From Alphaproteobacteria bacterium (GTDB lineage Bacteria > Pseudomonadota > Alphaproteobacteria > Puniceispirillales > Puniceispirillaceae), in the NCBI GenBank assembly GCA_016780695.1, contig JADHLK010000098.1, positions 1 to 5,742 of the forward strand: 5,742 nucleotides of DNA. The letters are read 5' to 3'. The notes beneath the pieces were generated by a model. That model had not been told where the DNA came from. It did no database searches and saw only the letters and a list, made by a program, of their open reading frames with translations. A program made the translations under genes and the position numbers. This document shows, piece after piece, positions 1 through 5,331 of the stretch. The stretch's first letter is position 1. Each line of letters begins with the position of its first letter.

Positions 1-726
1 ATCAGCAGCCCTAAGACTGGCCTCACCGCTCAGCTCTATGCGATGGCCTCCATCTGCCAGCGTTTCGGATGCCAGCTCAGCCCCAAAATGACGCAGCATG
101 GATTCTGTATGATCGCGGGAGGCAACAGGCTCAGTGACAATCGTTGTGCCGCGCCCGTTCAGCCCGGCCAGCAATATAGCCGATTTGATCTGGGCAGAGG
201 CCACCGGGCTTGCATAATCAATAGGCAGCGGCGTTTCTGCCCCGCTGATGGTCACCGGCAACAGGCCACCCGGCTGGCTGGTGATTTGTGCCCCCATGCG
301 GGCCAGCGGCTCGGTAATCCGGCTCATCGGACGGCGCGAGAGTGAGGCATCGCCAGTAAAGCTGGCGGTAATTGGCTGGCCAGCAACAACCCCCATAAGC
401 AGACGCACACCGGTGCCGGCATTGCCCAGATCAAGCGGGGCCTGTGGGCTGGCAAGACCGTGCAGCCCGACCCCCTGCACCTGCAGATTGCCGGACCCAT
501 CATGGTCAATCGGCACACCCAGCTGTTGCAGCGCGCCCAGCGTGGACAGCACATCCGCGCCGGTCAGCAAGCCGCTGATGCGGGTCTGCCCTTCGGCCAG
601 GCTGGCCAATATCAGGGATCGGTGCGAGACAGATTTATCCCCCGGCACCTCAGCAAGGCCGGTCAGCCCGCTGCTGTTGCTCGAAATAAGCCTGTCAGGC
701 GGCTGGAGAGGCATAAGATTCATCAT
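1..726 (-). CDS. aroA: 3-phosphoshikimate 1-carboxyvinyltransferase (EPSP synthase), N-terminal part; runs off the left edge
   Basis: EPSP synthase joins shikimate-3-phosphate and phosphoenolpyruvate in the cytoplasm, the sixth step of the shikimate pathway to chorismate. The minus strand is open from 726 to position 1 (242 residues of an expected 440-450). Family motifs appear in order: GDKSVSHR (29-36, substrate-binding lysine and arginine), LGNAGTG (100-106), GDASLSRRPMSR (125-136), SAQIKSAILLAG (177-188) and RDHTE (204-208). I chose the ATG at 724-726 because AAAGGA (734-739 on the other strand) lies 7 nt upstream. In-frame ATGs at 721-723 and 712-714 are alternatives. A promoter-like TTTACA-N17-TATAAA lies just upstream. 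The gene diverges from the TIGR02300 gene, a neighbourhood I recall from other Alphaproteobacteria, where cmk and rpsA often follow aroA; those would be outside the window. The C-terminal catalytic half cannot be assessed. Confidence 0.95.
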   Translation of the reverse strand, partial: MMNLMPLQPPDRLISSNSSGLTGLAEVPGDKSVSHRSLILASLAEGQTRISGLLTGADVLSTLGALQQLGVPIDHDGSGNLQVQGVGLHGLASPQAPLDLGNAGTGVRLLMGVVAGQPITASFTGDASLSRRPMSRITEPLARMGAQITSQPGGLLPVTISGAETPLPIDYASPVASAQIKSAILLAGLNGRGTTIVTEPVASRDHTESMLRHFGAELASETLADGGHRIELSGEASLRAAD

Positions 727-775
727 AAAGGTATCCTTTGCTGCCAGGGGCTTGCCAAGCAGGCTGCGTTGCCTT

Positions 776-804
776 TTTATAGGCAGGGTTGGGCAAAATG
801 TAAA
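776..804 (-). promoter_or_regulatory. Candidate sigma70-type promoter of aroA
   Basis: Read on the minus strand, TTTACA (799-804) and TATAAA (776-781) are separated by exactly 17 nt (782-798). Each hexamer matches the TTGACA/TATAAT consensus at 5 of 6 positions. Transcription would begin near 769, giving a leader of about 43 nt that carries the AAAGGA ribosome-binding site. Seen directly: hexamers and spacing. Inferred: function. Confidence 0.55.
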
Positions 805-812
805 TTTATCCA

Positions 813-848
813 GCCTGCAAAAAGCAAAGCTGATGATTGGCTGCAGGC
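813..848. repeat. 7-bp inverted repeat upstream of the aroA promoter
   Basis: GCCTGCA (813-819) and TGCAGGC (842-848) are perfect inverted copies separated by 22 nt. They sit just upstream of the candidate aroA -35 box (799-804) and between the two divergent genes. No T-run follows on either strand in a position typical of a terminator. It could be an operator for a dimeric regulator or chance. Confidence 0.35.
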
Positions 849-868
849 GAAAAATTTGAAAATAAACT

Positions 869-897
869 TTGACAGAAAGTCTTTTTTGCGGCAATTC
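869..897 (+). promoter_or_regulatory. Weak promoter candidate for the TIGR02300 gene
   Basis: A perfect TTGACA hexamer lies at 869-874, correctly oriented for the gene starting at 947. At the 17-nt distance the -10 position reads CAATTC (892-897), a poor match to TATAAT. An A/T-rich stretch at 908-918 is too far from this -35. Only the -35 element is convincing. Confidence 0.2.
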
Positions 898-946
898 GCC
901 CTTCATGAATAAAAATAAGAGGTTCAAGTCTTAAGGGTTTATTACC

Positions 947-1378
947 ATGGCCAAGCCAGAATTGGGTACCAAGCGCCGCTGTTCAGCCTGCGGTCTAAAA
1001 TTCTACGATTTCAAAAAATCCCCTATCCTTTGCCCCGGATGCAACCATCAATTTGACCCGGAACAGCTGCTGAAAAGCCGCAAGGGCAGGGCTGTGGCAA
1101 AGCCAGCCGCCAAAGCTGAGACAGATGAAAATACGCTGCCGGAAGAAGAGTTGCTGGAAGATGAGGCAGACACCCCGGTTGATGAGGATGATCTGCCGGA
1201 GGATGAGGACTTTATCGCGGCCAAGGTCGATGAGGATGAAGACGATAATGCTGCCGCGCCGATCACCAATGATGAGGATTTCATTGACGAGATAGATGAC
1301 GACAATGTGCTGGACGGTGAGGATGAGGAAGCCGCAGACGAGCCAGAGGCTGAGGAGGCTGAGGAGACTACGGACTGA
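947..1378 (+). CDS. TIGR02300 / FYDLN_acid family protein: zinc-ribbon head with highly acidic tail
   Basis: This is a 143-residue protein of the alphaproteobacterial FYDLN_acid family, whose function is not known to me. The N-terminus MAKPELGTKR is the family hallmark. Four cysteines in two CxxC pairs (C12/C15 and C29/C32) suggest a small zinc ribbon. The family's eponymous FYDLN reads FYDFK here (19-23). A short basic linker (43-56) leads into a low-complexity tail: I count 45 Asp/Glu in residues 58-143, with a single lysine. No signal peptide or membrane segment is visible, so it is probably cytoplasmic. The ATG at 947 is preceded by AAGGG about 10 nt upstream. It diverges from aroA and is followed, on the same strand, by tRNA-Ala. 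The acidic tail could mimic nucleic acid or bind basic partners, but that is inference. Confidence 0.88.
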   Translation: MAKPELGTKRRCSACGLKFYDFKKSPILCPGCNHQFDPEQLLKSRKGRAVAKPAAKAETDENTLPEEELLEDEADTPVDEDDLPEDEDFIAAKVDEDEDDNAAAPITNDEDFIDEIDDDNVLDGEDEEAADEPEAEEAEETTD

Positions 1379-1417
1379 CCGGTGCGGAACGGCCTCTGCC
1401 CAGGCTGCAATTTTCGC

Positions 1418-1448
1418 TTGCACCAGCCCGGCGGGGAGGGTAAATAAT
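1418..1448 (+). promoter_or_regulatory. Candidate promoter of tRNA-Ala
   Basis: TTGCAC (1418-1423) is followed 17 nt later by TAAATA (1441-1446). An overlapping better hexamer, AATAAT (1443-1448, 5 of 6 matches to TATAAT), lies at 19-nt spacing. Transcription would start near 1455 and leave a leader of roughly 37 nt for removal by RNase P. A second -10-like GATAAT at 1469-1474 has no clear -35 partner. Position suits the tRNA at 1492, but hexamers are only moderate. Confidence 0.35.
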
Positions 1449-1484
1449 TTTTTCCGCATCCGCGCCGGGATAATCCCACCCGGC
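1427..1484. repeat. Three GC-rich complementary segments upstream of tRNA-Ala
   Basis: CCCGGCG (1427-1433) is perfectly complementary to CGCCGGG (1463-1469). The core GCCGGG (1464-1469) can instead pair with CCCGGC (1479-1484) across a 9-nt loop. The two pairings exclude each other. A small palindrome GGGATAATCCC (1467-1477) lies in the loop side. The set flanks the putative -10 of the tRNA promoter. It may only reflect base composition. Confidence 0.3.
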
Positions 1485-1491
1485 AGATAAT

Positions 1492-1567
<76 letters not shown>

Positions 1568-1623
1568 TTCCTGATTATTTTTGCACTATCAGCTGCCTGA
1601 AAGGCGTGGCTTTTGACCGCCCT

Positions 1624-2391
1624 TTATATAGAAAAGCGGTCACCCAGATAGACCTCGCGCACGCCGGAATGGGCCACCACCTCATCTGGCCGCCCCTCCA
1701 TCAGCACTGCCCCGTCATGGATGATATAGGCACGATCCACAATATCCAGCGTCTCGCGCACATTATGGTCAGTGATCAAAAGGCCAAGCCCATGATCCTT
1801 GAGATGGCCTATCAAATCACGAATCTCAGAAAGGGCAATCGGGTCAATGCCGGCCAGCGGTTCATCCAGCAGCAAAAAGGTCGGGCGGGCCGCCAGCGCG
1901 CGGGCAATTTCCAGCCGCCGCCGCTCCCCGCCAGACAGATTCACTGACGGCGTGTTGCGCACATGGCCAATGGCAAATTCAGCGATCAAATCTTCCAGCA
2001 TGGCATCGCGATGTTCACGGTCCGGCTCAACCATTTCCAGCACGGCGCGGATATTCTGCTCTACTGTCAGCCCGCGAAAGATGCTTGATTCCTGAGGCAG
2101 ATAGCCAAGGCCAAGACGCGCGCGCTGAAACATCGGCACATGGGTAATTTCCGTTCCATCAAGGAAAATCTGGCCCTCATCCGCATCCATCAGGCCGGAG
2201 AGCATATAAAAAGTGGTGGTCTTGCCAGCCCCGTTTGGCCCCAAAAGACCGATCGCCTCGCCACGCTGAACATGGAGCGATACATTGCGCACCACCCGCC
2301 TTCTATCCAGATATTTGCCCAGCCCATCAGCCCACAGGCCAGTGGCCTGACGCACCAGACTCAAATTCGGGCTGTTGGCATTATCCTGCAT
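1624..2391 (-). CDS. lptB: LPS export ABC transporter ATP-binding protein LptB
   Basis: LptB is the cytoplasmic ATPase that, with LptF/G and LptC, extracts lipopolysaccharide from the inner membrane and pushes it along the LptA bridge. The 255-residue protein has all ABC elements: Walker A GPNGAGKT (51-58), Q-loop Gln100 in LPQESS, signature LSGGE (152-156), Walker B FLLLDEP (172-178, catalytic Glu177) and switch His209. The ending VYLGDRF matches the LptB C-terminus rather than other ABC families. The N-terminus has about 15 residues more than the E. coli protein. The ATG at 2391 has AAGGA 6 nt upstream. It is last in the run after lptA, with a 71-bp gap. No rpoN/hpf/ptsN genes follow; a convergent tRNA does. 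Confidence 0.97.
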   Translation of the reverse strand: MQDNANSPNLSLVRQATGLWADGLGKYLDRRRVVRNVSLHVQRGEAIGLLGPNGAGKTTTFYMLSGLMDADEGQIFLDGTEITHVPMFQRARLGLGYLPQESSIFRGLTVEQNIRAVLEMVEPDREHRDAMLEDLIAEFAIGHVRNTPSVNLSGGERRRLEIARALAARPTFLLLDEPLAGIDPIALSEIRDLIGHLKDHGLGLLITDHNVRETLDIVDRAYIIHDGAVLMEGRPDEVVAHSGVREVYLGDRFSI

Positions 2392-2434
2392 CTCGATCCT
2401 TTGCGTGTCTATCTGACTGATAAGTTTGCAAGTT

Positions 2435-2460
2435 TTGACCTGTTTTTAGGGGCTGGTCAA
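2435..2460. repeat. Inverted repeat TTGACC-N14-GGTCAA in the lptA-lptB gap
   Basis: Perfect 6-bp inverted copies lie at 2435-2440 and 2455-2460 between the lptA stop (2463) and lptB start (2391). Within mRNA they could form a 6-bp stem with a 14-nt loop; as DNA they could be an operator. No run of T follows on the minus strand, so this is not a classical terminator. A convincing separate lptB promoter was not found here. Confidence 0.4.
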
Positions 2461-2462
2461 GT

Positions 2463-3242
2463 CTAACCATCACTGCCGGACAGAACCAGCCGCCCAGAGA
2501 CCCGCCCGGACGGGCCCGGCAACATCCGGTTGACCCCCTCATTAAAGTCGATTTCCGCGCGGCTGCCATTAAGGATATTACGGCCATCGCGCATCTGCAC
2601 CCTGCCGGTCAACAGGGCTGTGCCGGTGCTGGCCTGGTAATCCGCCTTGTCAGCCGTGGCCAGCTGGCCATTGGGCTGGCGCACCCGCACATTGCCCTCT
2701 CCCAGAACCTGCTCTATCGCATCCTCTTCATCCAGCAGCACGATCAGTTTTTCCCCTTGCAACAGGCGGCCATCCTGCAGGGTTATCCTGCCTGCTCCCA
2801 TCAGCACCACCTCACCCTTTTCAGTCAGATAGGTGATCGAATCTTCTGCTACAGCCACCCCGTCCGCAGTTGTCAGGCTGGAAGGCCCGCCACTCAGCTG
2901 CCAGCTGCCAGAGCGCAGATCATAATCAAGGCGCGGCCCGCGCGCTGTCTGCCCATCATCGCTCAGAACCACCTGGCCAGTTGCCTCAATGCGGGTAATA
3001 TCGCGGTCTTCCCCGACCTCTTGATAAAAGGCGGTGATAATCTCTGCCGTGATGCGCTGCTCTCCCTGTTCGGCCAGAGCCTTGCCGCTGGCGCGATAGA
3101 ATTTATTGGTCTGATCCCATTCCAAGGCCTCTTCTGCCTCTATTATCAGCGGGGTATCTTGAGCTCCGGTCTGGCTAAGCGAGGGCTGGGCAAGACCGGC
3201 CAGCAGCACCAGCAAAAACAGGGATCGGGAAAAATGCTTCAT
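2463..3242 (-). CDS. lptA: LPS transport periplasmic protein LptA (OstA family)
   Basis: LptA polymerises into the periplasmic beta-jellyroll bridge carrying lipopolysaccharide from LptC to LptD. The 259-residue product has a signal peptide: Lys2/Arg6, a hydrophobic core (8-18) and a likely cleavage site near 23. The mature part is beta-rich with the OstA pattern, including YRASGKALAEQG (49-60), IEATGQV (85-91), LTGRVQMRDG (211-220) and the C-terminal GPSGRVSG (243-250). It is longer than the roughly 185-residue E. coli protein, and residues 82-119 resemble 176-214, suggesting two OstA units. The ATG at 3242 has a strong GGAGG 7 nt upstream and overlaps the lptC stop by 4 nt (ATGA), implying translational coupling. 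Neighbours lptC and lptB support the call. Confidence 0.93.
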   Translation of the reverse strand: MKHFSRSLFLLVLLAGLAQPSLSQTGAQDTPLIIEAEEALEWDQTNKFYRASGKALAEQGEQRITAEIITAFYQEVGEDRDITRIEATGQVVLSDDGQTARGPRLDYDLRSGSWQLSGGPSSLTTADGVAVAEDSITYLTEKGEVVLMGAGRITLQDGRLLQGEKLIVLLDEEDAIEQVLGEGNVRVRQPNGQLATADKADYQASTGTALLTGRVQMRDGRNILNGSRAEIDFNEGVNRMLPGPSGRVSGRLVLSGSDG

Positions 3243-3895
3243 TTTGCTGCCTCCGAACGGGTTTTGATCAGCCGGCTGGGTCCGGTAAAGAGAATATGGC
3301 TGCCATCCTCGCTTGCCGTCATGCCGGCAGCGTTGATTTGCAGGTTGGTTGCGGTGACCGCCACCGCCGACGGGCTGGACATAAAGCCGTCTGCCAGTCT
3401 GGCGATCAAATGCTCGGTGCGCAAGGTGAGCGCGTGGGCGCTGTCGGTTACCACTACCTCGCCGCGCAAATCCATATCCCGGCTGCCAGTATCCATCAGA
3501 CCGCTCAGCGCGCGCAGCTCAATCCGGCTGCCCGGCCCGTTATCCAGCTTGCCAACCGGGGCGACCAGCTCTATCAGGCGGGCATCCTCGCGGTTTTCCC
3601 GCGCCGTCTCAGCGGTGATCTCAAAGGCCTTGCCGGTGGCGGTGCGGCCGGTATAGCTGGCGCCGGTGATTTCCATCTCGCCAGCGCGGGTTACCGTAGC
3701 TGAACTGACAACCAGCTCAATATTTTCATCATCTGTTGAAAAAGTCATCCAAAAAGATACAAGGCCAGCCAGAACCACAGACAGGGCCAGCAAAATCAGC
3801 GAGGTCGGCACCAGCCTGCGGCTGGGTAACAGGCTATTTTGCGGGCGCGGTGAAAAGGCGCGGGCGGTCTCTGTCTGGCGGGGCGGGATGGTCAT
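3239..3895 (-). CDS. lptC: LPS export ABC transporter periplasmic protein LptC
   Basis: LptC is an inner-membrane-anchored protein that receives lipopolysaccharide from LptB2FG and passes it to LptA. The 218-residue product begins with a basic cytoplasmic segment (RR at 26-27), followed by one membrane helix at about 29-50 and a beta-rich periplasmic domain. The segment GEMEITGASYTGRTATGKAF resembles the alphaproteobacterial LptC (DUF1239) pattern, though overall conservation is low and the call leans on context. The frame stays open upstream to 4105, inside nrnC. I chose the ATG at 3895 because GAAGG lies 7 nt upstream, the start falls in the 43-bp gap after nrnC, and the N-terminus then has the expected short cytoplasmic tail. 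Its stop overlaps the lptA start. Confidence 0.9.
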   Translation of the reverse strand: MTIPPRQTETARAFSPRPQNSLLPSRRLVPTSLILLALSVVLAGLVSFWMTFSTDDENIELVVSSATVTRAGEMEITGASYTGRTATGKAFEITAETARENREDARLIELVAPVGKLDNGPGSRIELRALSGLMDTGSRDMDLRGEVVVTDSAHALTLRTEHLIARLADGFMSSPSAVAVTATNLQINAAGMTASEDGSHILFTGPSRLIKTRSEAAK

Positions 3896-3938
3896 AAGGG
3901 CGCCTTCAGCTGGGGTTGGTGGCGGGCGGGCTGGCCGG

Positions 3939-4550
3939 TCAATGGTGGAAAATATCCACTGCTTCAAACCCGCCCAGATCAAGGCTGATGCGATGCTGTA
4001 GAAATTCAAAACAGGCGGCCGCCAGCTGGCTGCGCCCCTCTCTGGCCAGCATCTCTGCCAGCCGTTCTTTGAGCTGATGCAGATAGAGCACGTCCTGGGC
4101 CGCATAATCCTGTTGCGCCTTACTCAGCTCGGCGCGCGCCCAGTCAGAGGATTGCTGTTGCTTGGAAATATCCTTTTGCAGCAATTCCGCACATAAATCG
4201 CGCAGCCCGTGCCGATCAGTATAGGTGCGCACCAGCTTTGAGGCTATTTTCGTGCAAAAGACCGGACCGGCAACCGGGCCGATATGGCGGGTCAGCATGG
4301 CCAGATCAAAACGCGCAAAATGGAACAGCTTTTCAATAGCCGGATCGGCCAGCAGGCCCGCCAGATTAGGGCAATCGGCCACAGGCGCGTCTATCTGAAC
4401 CAGATGTGCCTTGCCATCCCCTGCCGACAGCTGCACCAGACAGAGCCGGTCGCGGGTCAGGCTGAGGCCGGTGGTTTCGGTATCCACAGCGACCGATGGC
4501 CCCAGATCCAGCCCCTCCGGCAAATCATTCCGGTATAGATTTATGGCCAT
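3939..4550 (-). CDS. nrnC: NrnC-type nanoRNase/diribonuclease (short RNase D-like DEDDy 3'-5' exonuclease)
   Basis: The 203-residue protein is a single DEDDy exonuclease domain. Metal-binding residues are visible: Asp23 and Glu25 in DTET, Asp82 in FHFARFD, and Tyr149/Asp153 in DYAAQD. It lacks the HRDC domains of true RNase D (about 370 residues). The length and the segments CTKIASKLVRTYTDRHGL (99-116) and ISKQQQSSDW (128-137) match, as I recall them, the Bartonella and Brucella NrnC proteins. NrnC replaces oligoribonuclease in many Alphaproteobacteria, cutting dinucleotides including pGpG at the end of RNA and cyclic-di-GMP turnover. It is often annotated simply as ribonuclease D. The ATG at 4550 has GGAGG 7 nt upstream. 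It sits 24 bp after the nitroreductase and 43 bp before lptC; the nrnC-lptC-lptA-lptB order is familiar in Alphaproteobacteria. Confidence 0.92.
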   Translation of the reverse strand: MAINLYRNDLPEGLDLGPSVAVDTETTGLSLTRDRLCLVQLSAGDGKAHLVQIDAPVADCPNLAGLLADPAIEKLFHFARFDLAMLTRHIGPVAGPVFCTKIASKLVRTYTDRHGLRDLCAELLQKDISKQQQSSDWARAELSKAQQDYAAQDVLYLHQLKERLAEMLAREGRSQLAAACFEFLQHRISLDLGGFEAVDIFHH

Positions 4551-4574
4551 GATGCGGCCTCCATTGCTTTTGTT

Positions 4575-5153
4575 TCAGCCTGCTGCCAGATAGCGCACAA
4601 TATCCTCTTTTTGCGGGCGGCGGCGCTCATCGGGCTGTTCCTGTTTTTCACCAATATAGATGAAACCGGCAATCCTGTCTTGTTCGGGCGTGCCACCCAG
4701 CGCGGCCAGCAGCTGGTCATCATAGGCATACCATTCCGTCAGCCATTGCGCCGCATAGCCCAGAGACTGGGCAGCGATCAGCAGGGTCTGGCAAACCGCC
4801 CCGGCGGACAGTTCCATCTCCCAGACCGGGATTTTCGGATGTGCACGCGGACAGGACAAAACCGCCAGCACGACAGGCGAGCGGGTCAGACGGGCCGCCT
4901 CAGCCTCCAGCATCACCTGCGTGGCATCTGGATGGGCCGCCAGAAATTGCGGGGCCAATATCTCGCGCCCCAGCCTGGCACCAGACGCGCTGTCAATCAC
5001 CACAATACGCCACGGGGCGAGACCACCATGATCTGGCACCCGCATGCCGCAAGCCAGAATATCCTCCAAATGCCCGTCAGACAAAGGCCGCTGGCCCTGC
5101 TTGCGCACCACTACCGACCGGCGGCTCTGTAAGAAACGGATAATATCGCTCAT
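4575..5153 (-). CDS. YdjA-like nitroreductase family flavoprotein
   Basis: The 192-residue protein belongs to the FMN-dependent nitroreductase fold, closest by eye to E. coli YdjA. Numbering from the ATG, the flavin-phosphate motif is SRRS (10-13), followed by GMRVPDHGGLAPW (36-48; YdjA has GMRAPDHKSMQPW), the dimer helix CQTLLIAAQSLGYAAQW (121-137), and GFIYIGEKQE near the C-terminus. Such enzymes are usually cytoplasmic homodimers reducing nitro or quinone compounds with NAD(P)H; the natural substrate is unknown. The ATG at 5153 is my choice. A TTG directly before it (5154-5156) is a rival, being 8 nt rather than 11 nt from the AAGGG site. It leads the minus-strand run, with nrnC 24 bp downstream, and diverges from irr. 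A link to LPS export is not implied. Confidence 0.92.
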   Translation of the reverse strand: MSDIIRFLQSRRSVVVRKQGQRPLSDGHLEDILACGMRVPDHGGLAPWRIVVIDSASGARLGREILAPQFLAAHPDATQVMLEAEAARLTRSPVVLAVLSCPRAHPKIPVWEMELSAGAVCQTLLIAAQSLGYAAQWLTEWYAYDDQLLAALGGTPEQDRIAGFIYIGEKQEQPDERRRPQKEDIVRYLAAG

Positions 5154-5169
5154 CAAGAAATAATCCCTT

Positions 5170-5205
5170 ATTAAAGAAGAGTGCCGGATTAAAGAAGGGT
5201 GTCGG
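5170..5205. repeat. Perfectly tandem 18-bp imperfect direct repeat
   Basis: Copy 1 (5170-5187, ATTAAAGAAGAGTGCCGG) and copy 2 (5188-5205, ATTAAAGAAGGGTGTCGG) abut exactly and agree at 16 of 18 positions. Each carries TTTAAT on the minus strand, a -10-like hexamer. Copy 2 also begins a hairpin, GGGTG (5197-5201) with CACCC (5206-5210). GTGCCG (5181-5186) can pair instead with CGGCAC (5203-5208). It lies in the leader/promoter of the nitroreductase gene. Confidence 0.85.
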
Positions 5206-5217
5206 CACCCCTGTCCA
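5188..5217 (-). promoter_or_regulatory. Candidate promoter of the nitroreductase-nrnC-lptCAB run
   Basis: On the minus strand TGGACA (5212-5217) and TTTAAT (5188-5193) are 18 nt apart; each matches the sigma70 consensus at 5 of 6 positions. Transcription would start near 5181, leaving a leader of about 28 nt with the AAGGG site. The spacer contains the GGGTG/CACCC inverted repeat (5197-5210), a possible operator. The second tandem copy of TTTAAT (5170-5175) has no -35 partner. Confidence 0.45.
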
Positions 5218-5296
5218 GCCCCGCTGGAAATCTGGCAAAACCTAGCAAATCCCGCAGGTTATGAACAGTCCTATTCTCAAAGAACGAAACCCCCTC

Positions 5297-5325
5297 TTGA
5301 CAGGCCGCGGGCCGCGGTGCATTTT
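5297..5325 (+). promoter_or_regulatory. Candidate promoter of irr, with palindrome in the spacer
   Basis: A perfect TTGACA (5297-5302, preceded by C, giving the alphaproteobacterial CTTGAC form) is 17 nt from CATTTT (5320-5325), a weak -10. The spacer is filled by CCGCGG-G-CCGCGG (5305-5317), a 13-bp palindrome centred on 5311 that could be an operator. The predicted start point falls at or next to the irr ATG. Confidence 0.4.
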
Positions 5326-5331
5326 GCCCTC

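Noticed and set aside
43..912. Plus-strand open frames of 100-203 codons in the aroA region
   Set aside because: The minus strand reads continuously as EPSP synthase with all N-terminal motifs; the plus frames have no motif and run through the aroA promoter.
995..1479. Two minus-strand open frames, one very serine-rich, opposite the TIGR02300 gene
   Set aside because: The serine runs are the reverse complement of GAT/GAG codons of the acidic tail, so they are shadows.
1592..1614. Possible rho-independent terminator after tRNA-Ala (GCCT-GAA-AGGC, then TTTT at 1611-1614)
   Set aside because: The uninterrupted stem is only 4 bp, with extra bases between it and the short T run, so support is too weak.
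2757..3656. A 299-codon open frame on the plus strand across lptA and lptC
   Set aside because: It is antisense to two well-supported genes, has no ribosome-binding site at its start, and no recognisable domain. Long mirror frames are common in this codon usage.
3896..4105. Extending lptC upstream to the ATG at 4105
   Set aside because: This would overlap nrnC by about 170 bp and add 70 residues unlike LptC; the ATG at 3895 has a good GAAGG site and gives the normal topology.
4611..5143. Plus-strand open frames of 100 and 173 codons opposite the nitroreductase
   Set aside because: They mirror a gene with clear flavoprotein motifs, and no family pattern is visible in them.
5159..5172. AATAA-TCCC-TTATT hairpin around the nitroreductase ribosome-binding site
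   Set aside because: The stem is five A-U pairs only and would hardly be stable; noted but not called as a regulator.
5157..5331. Search for an Irr ICE box, Fur box or CtrA site between the nitroreductase and irr
   Set aside because: I found no convincing match; TTAAAGAAG resembles only part of such sites.
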